Shown: positions 13,103-24,200 of the stretch, in pieces | How the letters are laid out: each line of letters begins with the position of its first letter | How positions within the stretch are numbered: position 1 is the first letter of the stretch | Origin: Aotearoamyces nothofagi | Taxonomy: Eukaryota > Ascomycota > Leotiomycetes > Leotiales > Tympanidaceae | Direction: 5' to 3' | Assembly: GCA_015345905.1 (NCBI GenBank) | Contig: JADDTR010000019.1 | Span: forward strand, 514,228 to 578,227 | DNA length: 64,000 nt | Notes under the pieces: generated by a model | Databases searched by the model: none | Told to the model about the DNA's origin: nothing | What the model saw: the letters and a program-made list of their open reading frames with translations, nothing else | Position numbers and translations under genes: made by a program

Positions 13103-13588
13103 GAGAACTTGGCTGACGTCGAGGGCTGTTTTATCAGGCTATCTAGCTTTTGGACTTTATTGTTTTATCCTGTTGAGACAATATGTATCTTGATCGAATT
13201 TAAGACAGATATCTGATGACTTACTCCGCTCTTACCCCGTATTACCCCGTAAACGCTTCATCGTTGTTGGCTGACTAAGCGTCAACATGCGTAAGAAGAG
13301 CTTCTTCAGAGGTAGCTATTACTACTACTATATAGCCTCTGAGAAACTAATTGGGGATGTTATAATAGGACTCCTATTATAGGAGATGTTAAAAGACAAG
13401 TAATTCTACACACCACAATCCATAGCAATGTAATTCAGGTTTTCAATTCTAGAAATATCATGCCACATAACACCTCTCTCGGCCATGATAATAATCGTTC
13501 CATCGAACTAGATAACTACTCCAAGATATCCCGAGGGCTGTTCACGGTGATACATTCACGAACCTTGGCCGCTAGCTAATGTGTAGAG
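13103..13588. other. Convergent intergenic spacer
   Basis: Lies between the 3' ends of the F-box gene and KAP120. AT-rich, with short repeated TACT/TATAGG motifs near 13320-13390; no gene seen. Confidence 0.5.
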
Positions 13589-16500
13589 CTAATGTGTAGA
13601 CAGGGCCTGGAAGCCAGCCAACACATCCTTATCAACATTAGCAGCCCAATGCTGCTGAAATTCTGCCTCCCCACCACAGTTCTTGATGACTTCCTGTATC
13701 CTAGATTTGATAAATTCAAATGTATGAATCTTATGAACAGGGTCTTCTATACCCTCTAGTCTTTGCCGAATATCATTAGGCGACTCGTACTCATTTCCTT
13801 CCAAATCAAGCCAGATGAGATTGTCGCCGCCATCTTCACGTCCATCTTGCATCTCGCTGACCACACTCGTCCACATTGCAAAGTAGTCCTGCAACTTCGC
13901 TAATATCAAAGGTGCGATTGGTGGTGGTAGCTCCAACAGTCTTGTCAATGCAAGACATGACAGCTTTTGTCGATCAACATTAGCCATGCTGTCAAAGTGT
14001 CGAAACCATTCGTTAGAGAGCCATTCCCATACTACATCCACGCTACCAATTGAGGAAAGCAATTTCAAGAATGCTTCAGGATCTGCGAGAGCGATGCGCC
14101 CAAGGATGGTAAAGTAGTCTGTCTCCACCACGTCGTCGAGCTTTGGGTATCTTCTGTTAGGGCCACTCGTCTGATGAGACTCCCATGCATCATGGAGCCC
14201 TTCTATAATCTTTTCAGTATAACCACTCTCAAACAAGTCATTTGTGATGACTTGAATACCCGATACGCCACCGAGCTTCTCGGCAGCTCGGATCAGCTTC
14301 TCTACTATCCCAGTCACTAATCCGGCCAGCTCTCTCTTTGTGACACCTAATAAATTAGTCATGTAAGAGAGAATTCGTAATCGGACCGTATCACCCAACA
14401 TTGCCTCCGGCGCAAGTAGAATGTAAGAGTCCACAATAGTCAAGACCATACGAAGATTGTCAGAACCGAGTTCTAGCAAGGGAAATGCTGCTTCTGTAAG
14501 CACTAGGACTTCTGGCGAGGCTGGCGTAGGTGTCTGAACGAGAATCTCGGACCAGAGATCCAAAGCCTCCTCCATGAGATATACCTGCATCTCGGAACCT
14601 GGCTCAACAGCTCTTTGGATCAAGGGGAGGATCATGGAATGATATCGTTGAGCTTGATCTTTCATTGACGATACAAGAGTAGAGAGAAGTGTTAGGATGG
14701 CCTGTTTCATAAGATGCTCTTCACCAGATGCTTCCCACAAGCCTGGAAGCAGGGACACTATCTGGTCAGCGAAGGGAGATATGTGGTGCTCCAAACGAAT
14801 GGAAATGACTCTAATTGTGTCCAAAACAGCCATTCTGGTTTCCGTGTTATCAACTTCTTGAATTAGGACCATGAGACGGCCTAGGATATCTGTCGCATAA
14901 GGAATAAAGCCTTCAGCGGCAAACGTAAAGTCATCTACGACGGCCTTAAACTGCCGGGCTGCAGTGACACGGACGACTTGGTCATTGACCTTATCTTGTG
15001 GATTAAGGAGATGCTGAAAGATCTGATAAACCAATGGCCGATTTGCCTCTGATATTTTGATAGTGACCCATTGTCCAATAAGTATAGCAACTCTTCGACG
15101 GAGAACTTTGTAATCCGATCCTGTCTGTTGGACATCATTGACAAGCGTAGATGTTAAAAATGCATCAAAATCAAATTCTTGAAATACTACCGCAGCAGAT
15201 AGTCCCATTGCTGTGTAAACCGAATCTTTCGTTACAACATTGCTTTGAGACGTGCTGGCGACGGAGTTAAAGAATCCTAGTAGAGGCTGTACTAGCAGGT
15301 GTTTGAAGTTGATAACAAGGTCCATAAATAATTTTTCAGAGCATGGTCTGACTTCAAATTCCCAAGTATCACCACCTCCATCCTCTCGGATTTCCCATTC
15401 ATCAGGGTCCTAAGAATTAATTAGTATTGATATAACATAGATATTAGATAACTGCATACCTCTTCCCAATCCTCTAAATCGACTTGTCGGAAGACAAAAA
15501 ACTTTGTGACTATGACATTTGCAATCTCTCGGACCAAGTCATCCGTAAGTAGTTGGGTTTTGATTAGGTTTATTGCTTGGCCTTGCTCCTCCTTGATCTC
15601 AGCAGATCGGTACCTGAAAGACTGAGCTGGGCTGAATACCATCTTCAGACAAGCTCTCAAAACTACAAGGCCTTTCAGGCTTAACTTTTCCGCCACACTA
15701 CGACCGTCCTTTGAACTACTTTCCTGGTTCGCCTTGGTGCTAAAATCGGAAACCGAAGATCCATAGGTATCCCCAAACTTTGCTATGAGGCCCCAGTATG
15801 CTCGAGTAAGCTCTAAAGAATTTGGTAGAAGAGCGAACGCAGCTGGGTGGACGCTCGACATTTGAACATGTAGTTTAGCCAGTTGAAGAAGGTGCTTTTC
15901 AACAAAGTCTTTGGCAGGGGACACAAGTATGGGTGGTTCGCGGCTAATTATGTCTAGAAATTGGCCGAACTGTTGTTGAGACTGTGCCCATAATTGTTGA
16001 ACCTCCTTATCATGATTCGGGTATTCGTAACCGGTAATAAGTAGTCGTCGCAGAATCTTTAGTGCTAGAAGACTATTCTCCATTGCGTCAATTGCACCTT
16101 CTTCATCCTCTCCATTTCCAATCAAAAAGCCAATCCAGGAGTTAACTTTTTGTAAGTAAATATTGCTTAGTAGGAAAACAATTTCAGGCGTGACCGATTG
16201 TAGACTTGTCTGGGATCTTCGAAGTTTAGCTGTTGAAAGTTCCTTGATAATTTGTAACAGGATTAGCAGCCCTCTTCTCAAACGAATTTGATTCGTCTCA
16301 TTCGCTGTCCTTATAATGCCAATGAGGCTTATCAAGACATCTGGCCAGTCAATTGGATAATCGATACGGACAACCTTTGATATGGCAAGTGCATTTTGAA
16401 GTGCTAATTGTGGATCGGCTTCGTTGATTCCTCCCTCCAGCAACTGGGAACGTATCTGCGTTTTCTCGTCCGGCTTTATGGCATTTGTTGCTGCCTTCCT

Positions 16501-16805
16501 CCAATATTTGTCGATGCCGTTTTTTAGCTGAATAATCGCAAGATACCGGATCTCTGTTGGGAGTGACTTGTCGAGGTAGGCTGCCTGTTTGCTTAGAATT
16601 AGGACACATCGATTGATAGAAGACGTCCGTCAAGCCATACCTGAAGGAGAGGATAATAGCCACGTTGGGATTCCCAAGTTTGTAACTGCTGAGCTCCGGT
16701 CTGTATGAGTTGCTGCTGGTGTGAGCTCGCTGATTGCAAGGCTAGGAAGATTTGTTGTGGGGTTAATGGAGCAGCCTCTCCTGGAAGCTCAATAACGCCG
16801 TTCAT
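13589..16805 (-). CDS. KAP120: Importin-beta family karyopherin, Kap120/importin-11 type
   Basis: Nuclear transport receptor that binds RanGTP and carries cargo through nuclear pores; yeast Kap120 imports ribosome-assembly and other proteins. Exons 16805-16641, 16584-15460 and 15409-13589 give 1036 residues, the usual size. The N-terminal HEAT region has the importin-N pattern (ALQSASSHQQQLIQTGAQQL, then YLDKSLPTEIRYLAIIQLKN). The rest is all-helical HEAT-like sequence with the Kap120/importin-11 features EFEVRPCSEKLF and LVQPLLGFFN around residues 450-500. Introns of 56 and 50 bases have GTATGG and GTATGC donors. The gene is divergent from PEX2 with a 325-base shared promoter. Assignment to Kap120 rather than another importin rests on this mid-region and on length. 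Confidence 0.88.
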
Positions 16806-17130
16806 AATGAATCAAGTCTAACCAGACCAAGAAGCTCTAGACTGTTGACTGAAACCACGAGAGACACGATAAGTGAATACAGAATTGTGTAGCACGTTAT
16901 TCTCCGAAGACCAGCCTTGTCGACGAAATATAAATCTGCGCAATAATATTATTCCGATCCGAAACTGATAAGTTTAGTAGCGATCCGCCATGCCCGTGAT
17001 TGACCTCGGCTTAAACATCGCCTTGCATATAAAGCCACCCCATAACACGATTTATAAAGATTTGAGGCTTGAATGAATTCCGCTCTTCATACATGTCTTG
17101 CCTATCGGGTCAACTTCTAACGCACTTTCG
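16806..17130. promoter_or_regulatory. Short bidirectional promoter, KAP120/PEX2
   Basis: These 325 bases must drive both genes unless they are insulated. TATAAA-like and AT-rich stretches lie at 16926-16952, and a GATAAG core for GATA factors at 16967-16972. Site function is inferred. Confidence 0.5.
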
Positions 17131-18580
17131 ATGACATCTACCGAATTTGCTCTCGCTCAGCAGAGGCTAGCAGCGAGGCGACAAGCACGTGAAGCGGAGG
17201 CACAATCGCGACTTGCTGCACAACTGAATACCTCGAAAAGATCAGAACAGCTCGCACGATTGCCATTTCCATTAAGACGTCTTGGAGAAGTTGGCGTTAC
17301 AACATGGGATAGCATACGCGGGCGCGAAGGCACAAGACCAGCGTTTAGGGTTGGACAAGTGGACGCTGAACTTCTAGATGAAGAGTTACTAGAACTACTC
17401 AAGGGACAGGTTGCAGACGCGTTGAAGTACTTTGGAACACATATACAAGATGACTGGTCTGGCGAAATTATGCTAGCACTTCGTGCGATTCTCTTTAAAT
17501 TGACAGTTTGGGATCATGGTATTTACTAAACTCTCCCTTGCACCAGAGATTGGACTAATCTATAATCAAGATGCAACGTACGGAGCAGCACTGCAAAACC
17601 TCAAATTTACCGATGCGAGAAACAAAGGATTGGTTCTAGTATCTCCTTCTAAGTGGCAGAAAGCGTTATATGGATTCTTCACAGTTGGCGGGCAATATGC
17701 TTGGGGTCGATGGGAAGACTTCCTTGTCAACAGCGATAACGGGTACGATGAGCCAAATCCGATAGTCCGCAAGTTGTCAAGTATTTCTTCTGTCTTATCA
17801 ACAGTTCACTCAACGGCTGCACTCGCATCATTCTTGGTATTCTTGGTTAACGGTCGATATCGGACATTGTTGGACAGAATATTACGACTACGTCTTGCGC
17901 CGCCAAACAATCAAATTAGTCGTGAGGTATCTTTTGAGTACCTAAATCGACAATTAGTCTGGCACGCATTTACCGAATTCTTATTGTTTGTTTTACCCCT
18001 TGTTGGCATAAGTCGCTGGCGAAGATGGCTGGCGCGTGCTTGGCGGAAGATGAAATCTGTTATCCGTGGTGGTGATAACGAGGAGCAGATAAAGTCTGGC
18101 GAGTTTTCATTTCTTCCTGAGAGAACTTGTGCGATTTGTTATCAAGACCAAAACTCTACAACAACCTCAGAGAACGAGATTTTAGCTGTTTCAGGGGCGT
18201 CTGGTGGGGTGGTTGGGTCAGATCAAACTGACATCACGAACCCATATGAGACAATACCTTGCGGTTGCTTATATTGCTTTGTATGCCTTGCTGGTAGATT
18301 GGAAGCCGAAGGTGGTGAAGGCTGGACATGTCTGCGCTGTGGAGAGCTGGTAAAGGAATGCAAACCATGGAGTGGGGATGTTATTGAAGAAGCCAGCAAA
18401 ACTACTACGAGCTGCAAGACAGTCGGGTTTTATGATGAAGCTTCCGGTGATGATGAGAAGCTAGCCTTAAAGGAGCTTGAACCAGTTAAGGATAAGTCAG
18501 ATGGTGAAGGCGAGGGCGACGAGTCAGAGGAGAATTCGGAAGGCTATGAAGAAGATGAAGAGGGTATGGGCATGTTTTAA
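17131..18580 (+). CDS. PEX2: Peroxin 2, RING E3 of the peroxisomal import machinery
   Basis: Peroxisomal membrane RING protein that with Pex10 and Pex12 ubiquitinates the import receptor Pex5 so that it can be recycled. Exons 17131-17518 and 17571-18580 give 465 residues; the 52-base intron restores LTVWDHDATYGAALQNLKF, typical of Pex2. Two to four hydrophobic segments lie around residues 200-290 (STAALASFLVFLVNG, FTEFLLFVLPLVGISRW). The RING near residues 315-380 has CAICYQDQ, CGCLYCFVC and CLRCGE. A Ser/Gly insert inside the RING and an acidic Glu/Asp-rich tail follow the fungal pattern. The start is the first ATG in frame; upstream ATGs in other frames close quickly. Confidence 0.93.
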
Positions 18581-19197
18581 TGCGAACAGGATGCGCACTG
18601 GGCATGGTCGTGGCGTCTTGGTGTCATGGCGTCTTGGGGCAGGGCGGACTCTGCTAGGTAAAAGCTTATTGGAACGGGTCACTCTATATGTCCGAGTCGG
18701 AAAGCGTATACGGGTATCAGTGGGATTAGCTGGCGTTACTCTATTGTAGGGAGACTTGATGGATATCAAGACTAGATCTTATAGTCTCTAAATCGGAGAC
18801 ATATCATCATCGGTACTCGTACTCTCCTAGCTCTGATTGATTTATACCGTTGAATCCGCAGCATACGCAGCCAATGATTACGACCTTGGTATAAGCATAT
18901 TACTAGTACAAATAATAATACCAAAGGCCGAGTTTCGTCGAATATATTACGGGGAGTCTAAATTCGACAGCCACTACCGAAACCGCCGCATTATTCGAAG
19001 CCGTATTCCAGCTAACAATATGAACCTAGAATATAGTAGTAATTAAGAAGTTAGAGTCGTTTAAACCAAAAATATTTGAATTGATAACAATATGATATAG
19101 CACCACCTCTGAGATGAACTCATCGCTCCTAACCTCTAGCCCCAACCTCTATATCCGTCTATCTAGCCATCCCACCCACCAATACTGATCTCATAAT
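18581..19197. other. Convergent intergenic spacer
   Basis: AT-rich between PEX2 and the second transporter, both of which end here. Short open frames have no coding features. Confidence 0.5.
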
Positions 19198-21194
19198 CTA
19201 AATGCCATTAGTATGGCGTCCCATTTCCAATAATTCTATATCTCCATCAATCCGTTCTCCCCTAAATCTCTGGTCTGTCTCCAAAGCTTGATCCATGCTA
19301 TAGCCTTTAACAAAAAGACTCCCCAATAACCCTAGGCCTGAAAAAATGCACATCACAGTCCACACCATCTTCAGCGCATCTGCATATGCTTTAAGTAGTT
19401 CAGACCTAGCCTGCCCGGCTTCCATACCAGAAATTAAATCGCCGAGAGCCACAGTATCTTTCGAATATTGGTCTGCTACCACAGCAAACTCTGGAATGCA
19501 AAGTAGATTGCGCTTTATCTCATTCTGGAAGATGACTCCACCGACCGCTACACCAAGGCCTTCTCCAAATTGTCGTAGGAAGACATAAAATGCCACCGCA
19601 GAACCACAATCCTTCGACGAGACCGCTGATTGTACCGCGAAGCTCATTGCGGGGATAAGCGTTCCAATACCGACGCAGACAATAACGTTAATTATTATGA
19701 AGGCTGCAATGGATGTATTAACATCTAGGAGGATAAGAAGACCGGTACCAAGTGTTGTGAACAGCCATCCTTGATAGAGAGACCAACGATAACCACTAGT
19801 CTTTGTAATGAGAATGCCAATGATGACTGTCATGGGTGAGACGACCAACGTTTCCGGAAGCATGGCCACTCCGCTTATAAATGGAGAGTATGATTTGACA
19901 ATTTGGTAATATAATGGAAGAAAGAAGAACATAGCCCAAAAGGCTAGAGCATGAAGGACTGTTTGAATATATGTGAAGCGTACACTCCAGTTAGGAAATA
20001 TGGTGCTGCGTATCATCGGCTCCTTGTTGATGAAGCATTCGTAGTAGATAAATGCTACCATGCCGTCGAATCCAAAGAAGAGCGGTACAATCGTTTGATA
20101 TGCGGACCAGTCGTACATGACTCCACCCCAAGTCACCGGAACAAGAAAGGCAGCTGAAGATGCAGTGAACAGAGCAGTGCCGATCCAGTCAACTCGAGCG
20201 AGTTTGGATAAAATATGACCTTCTACTGGCTCCTGTATTAGATAGAGCTGTGCCATGACCACTCCAATTGCTATGAACGGAAGATTGATCCAAAATACCC
20301 AACGCCAGGTCGAAAATTGAGCAAACACTCCTCCTGTGAGAGGTCCAATGAGCCCACCGATAGTCCACATGCTTCCGAGCCATCCCAACCACTTGCCTCG
20401 TTCACTAAGTGGCACTAGGTCTGTTATGACAATCTCACCAAGAACTACCACTCCGCCGGCTCCAACTCCTTGAATTGATCGGCCAATAAGCAGCATTGTC
20501 ATGTTTTTTGAGGCGGCACCTACGATGGAACCAGTTGCAAAGAATGAAGAGGCTAAAAATATCATCTGTAAATTTATGTTAGAACATTTCCGAAGAACGC
20601 AGCTTTGTGACATGATGATTGTAAAGAGCTGGTGATATGCAAATGGTTTAGGATACCTGACGATTGGCAGAAGTGGAGTTAGGTAAATAGAACTATACAC
20701 ACCGGCTTACGTCCGAATATATGACTGAGAGCTGCATATACTGGCATCATGATTGCGGAGGTTATCAGAAACGATGTCCCGGCCCAAAACGCTTGAAGGG
20801 CTGTCCCACCAAGATCCTTTGTAATTATTGGCAAAGCAATGCTCAAGGACGTAGCATCAATGGCTGCAGCCAAAGTCAGAACCGAAATAGCTACGAATGC
20901 TAAGTAGAATCGTAGATTAGGTTTAAAAATCGGCAGTTCCTTGCGTAAGGTTGATGCCGAAGGCATCTCAGTAAGGATTGGCTCAGTTGTGATGCTAATT
21001 GGTCTATGAAACTGACTTCGTGTGCGGCGGTGAACAGTTGCTGGACGGTGTTGATTGTATTGGTTAAATGCCAGACTGTTGACTGTAGTCCTAAATGCTT
21101 GTAGAGAGCTACGACGGCCTGGAATAAATGGCCCAGCCCTGGTGAATTGTACGGGCCCATGTTCACCCCGGGTATTTAATTGAGGTTCCGCCAT
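19198..21194 (-). CDS. DHA2-family MFS transporter, complete
   Basis: Predicted 14-helix proton-driven exporter of drugs, toxins or metabolites. Exons 21194-20703 and 20565-19198 give 619 residues; the 137-base intron splits the motif A loop after HIFGRKP. The first 95 residues are polar and cytosolic. Visible family signatures are TSLSIALPIITKDLGG in helix 1, GRSIQGVGAGG, the DLVPLSERGKWLGW loop and the antiporter motif GPLTGGVFAQFSTWRWVFWI. It has the same family and layout as the transporter at 1-1135, but the sequences differ clearly, so this is not a recent duplicate. Substrate unknown. Confidence 0.9.
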
Positions 21195-22657
21195 CTTGGC
21201 GTGTCTAAGAAGGAAAATGTGACAATGCCACTCGCTCCAGAACTTGGAAGAAAAGAAAGCCCCGCAGCTCTAGCAATACCCAGGCAGGATTCGCAGCGAG
21301 ACAGAATCGAAATGCAAAGTTATGACCTCAATGATCAACCAGACAACGTGTGCTCAGAGTTCCAGAGCGACAATTGATCTATGGTTAGTGACCGAGGAAA
21401 GATAGCCCACTGGCAATAGTGAAGCGAGTAAAGAAGCAGCCAAGAAGAAGAAACAACGATAGAGGAAGGAATGCTGTCAAAGCACTCCATAGAGCTCTTG
21501 AGCTACCTTACCTAGTGAAGGGGGGAGGGGGGTCGAAAGTTGTTTATGATTTCCTATCCACATGCTTCAACAAAACAGCGTGACGTTGGGTCCAATAAGC
21601 GCCATCGCTAACTAACCTTACGCAGGCCGTCCTCGAAAGAGAAGAAGGGGCGATGACACCTCTTTTGTGGACTGGCCAAATGAAGCTCCGAGGTACTCCC
21701 TAGATATCACAGCTGGAATTTGTAAATAGAGAGTAGATTCTCGGTGAACGATGGCAGAGAAGGTAACTTAACATGCTGTCGAAGACGGATATTGTTACTG
21801 TTATCCCACCCCGGCTATCAAAGAAGGGATGGGCATGGAGGAGTAGAGGATAAAGGCAATAGAAAATGTGCTGAGACTGTTCGGCTTTGTACGGAAGGAC
21901 AAAACATCAATGGCTGGAAAGAGATGCAGTGGCTAAATTGAAGATAAGGCAGACTTCTTGCAGGCTTCTAGAACCTCCATTGCGGCTGGTACTGTCACCA
22001 CATGTAGAGAATTGACAGTGTGAAGTGAATTTCTAGTTGTGAGAGTCAACAAAAACCCATAAGCCTCAATAAGTCCTGATTTCCTAGACGATACTGATAG
22101 GAACTGTTGGCTCATTTCCTATAGGGCACATCGTCAGTTCCCGGCCAGGTACTGTTAATCAAGGAAGACGCTTCATCAATAGCTGGCAGACACTTCTGGC
22201 ACGCTTGCCATTGATACTTATTAGCCGGTAGGTACTATAGTACAGAGGAGTATTGTCGACAGCTGAAGCTGATGGCTGATGTGAACTTTTGATCGAGTTG
22301 CCCAATGGACTCGGATTCGAGAACCACAAGCTTTCTGCGCCCAGGCGCCGTCGCTCCTGGGAAGCGGGAGGGCCAGGGGCATCGATAAGCGAACCCGACC
22401 CCGCCTGCTCGCTGAATGCTGTCATAGCCCGACGGCGCTCGGCTTTAACCTGTAGCACCATTCATTCTTGAAACACTTCACTTCCGTCATCAATATAACC
22501 GTTTAGAATCGGGAATCTGAAATTTAGTAAGCAGTGAATCCATTCCATCCTCTATTTAAGCTCCGCTGGAAACCCCATTTTCCTGGGCTATTCTTATAAG
22601 CTATCTAAGAGCTTGGGAAGTAAAGGAGTTGCACTGACGTGTCATAAAGCCAACGAG
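21195..22657. other. Intergenic, divergent promoters
   Basis: Upstream of the transporter (minus) and of the Gly-rich gene (plus). Several open frames on both strands around 21740-22470 lack domains and overlap one another. A G-rich stretch lies at 21520-21535. Confidence 0.45.
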
Positions 22658-23714
22658 ATGTCATCCAACGAATACTATAACGAACAGCCGCAAGGCGGTG
22701 GATATGGTGGTGGAGGCCAACAAGAGAGCTATGGTGGCCAGCAATACGGTGGAGGTCGTCAGCAGGAAGGTTACGGTCAAGAAGGTATGCCTCCAAGTCT
22801 CCATTATACTCATCTCTGTTCTCGATTTGAAATAGACAGAATTTGTTGAAGGTTGCAGCTCTATTATAGCTCCAGTGAGCAGAGCAGACTACACCCTCAA
22901 CGTCTTAAGAGTGATACTTCGAAGAATGATAAAAGTTCTAACTCTCATAAAGAAGGACGACAGGGCGGCTATGGTAGCGGTAGACAACAGGAGTCCGGAT
23001 ATGGAGGTCAAGGACAATCTGGAGGCTATGGCCAAGAACAGCAAGGCTACAGCCAGGAGCATCGTCAGCAATCCAACTACGGCGGTGGAGGAGGCTACAG
23101 TAGCAACAATGACGAAGATCTCAGCGGAGCTCACCAACATGCTCAACAGTCTGCAGGAAACTCTGGTGACGAGGGCATATTCTCTAGTGTTTTGGGCTTG
23201 CTGGGCCAAAATAAACAGCATGTTGCTAACCAAGACGTCGATGAGCAGAGTAAGAATCCTTCAACATCTCGTATCATCCTTCCAACTTGTTATGTCTAAT
23301 AATATATAGGTGCGATACAGTCCCACCAACAGTTTTTTGGCGGAGGTGGCAATAACCAGCAAGCCGGTTCGAGCTCGATGGGTTCAGCAGCAGCAATGCA
23401 AGCACTTAAGTTATTCACCGGTGGGCAGAGCGGAAACTCTCAAGGTGGCAATAGTCAGAACGCATTTATTGGTTTGGCCATGGGAGAAGCGAGCAAGGCA
23501 AGAGAATTGATACTGCCCCACATAATCCACCTCTTTCGTGCTAACATATCTACAGCTTTTTGATCAGCAATCATCGCAGGGCAATGTCGCATCTGGAGCT
23601 AGCAAGGAGTCAGCAGTACAGCAGGCCGCTGAAACAGCATTTAAGCTCTACGTCAAGAGCCAAGGCAGCTCCGGCAGCTCGGGTCTTTTGAGTGTTGCAT
23701 CTAAGTTCTTCTGA
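22658..23714 (+). CDS. Gly/Gln/Tyr-rich low-complexity protein with conserved C-terminal helical domain
   Basis: Four exons (22658-22784, 22956-23249, 23310-23497, 23556-23714) join to 255 residues. Residues 1 to about 100 are almost all Gly, Gln, Tyr, Ser and Asn in GGYGGGGQQ-like repeats, resembling prion-like or hydrogel-forming segments. The C-terminal half is ordered: DEDLSGAHQHAQQS, GIFSSVLGLLGQNK, SAAAMQALKLFTGG, AFIGLAMGEASKLFDQQ and a final amphipathic helix ending in SVASKFF. I recognise the layout from fungal proteins often named beta-flanking protein, of unknown function. The third intron uses a GC donor (AAGGCAAG), the only choice that gives ASKLFDQQ. The 5' splice of intron 1 and the odd AAGAAG acceptor are the least certain points. 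Confidence 0.78.
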
Positions 23715-24200
23715 GCTAGATATGCTTCGTCTCACTGAAACGTAGCCTTGATGGATAACTTGGTACAAGGGTACCATGCCCTTGATCATGTAGTTATGTT
23801 GAGAATAGGAATAACATATGGCTAGGCTTTAAATTAGGTGTAGAATCTTCTATAATGATAGTACCTGCCTATTTTATGAACGATCAAAATCCCCATTACT
23901 TTAGTAGTCCTCGGTCTCGATGATACCACGCGCAACCACCTGCTTTGACGCATGCATGCCTGAGGCATTGCGATCCGCCATGTCGCTCAAGCCAGGTAAT
24001 TGTAAAGCACGCGAGCGAAGGATCTTGACCCTCATACTCGACGAACGCCTTGTTCAAACAATTAGCACGATATTAACGTGACCAAAGGACTCGTTGCTCG
24101 ACTGATTTTGAGCCCACATGCCTTTCCCTAATTGTTTGCATCGGTGATGCTATTGCGATGGCCGAACGGCGGGCAGGTCGCACCCTGCGGCGGCATCGAT
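23715..24200. other. Intergenic spacer
   Basis: 3' region of the Gly-rich gene and 5' region of the mannosidase; no gene seen. An in-frame ATG at 24147 would lengthen the mannosidase by 18 residues before its signal peptide. Confidence 0.45.

Noticed and set aside
19198-21194. Second DHA2 transporter as a duplicate of the one at 1-1135
   Set aside because: Same family and topology, but the N-termini, helices and intron positions differ clearly.
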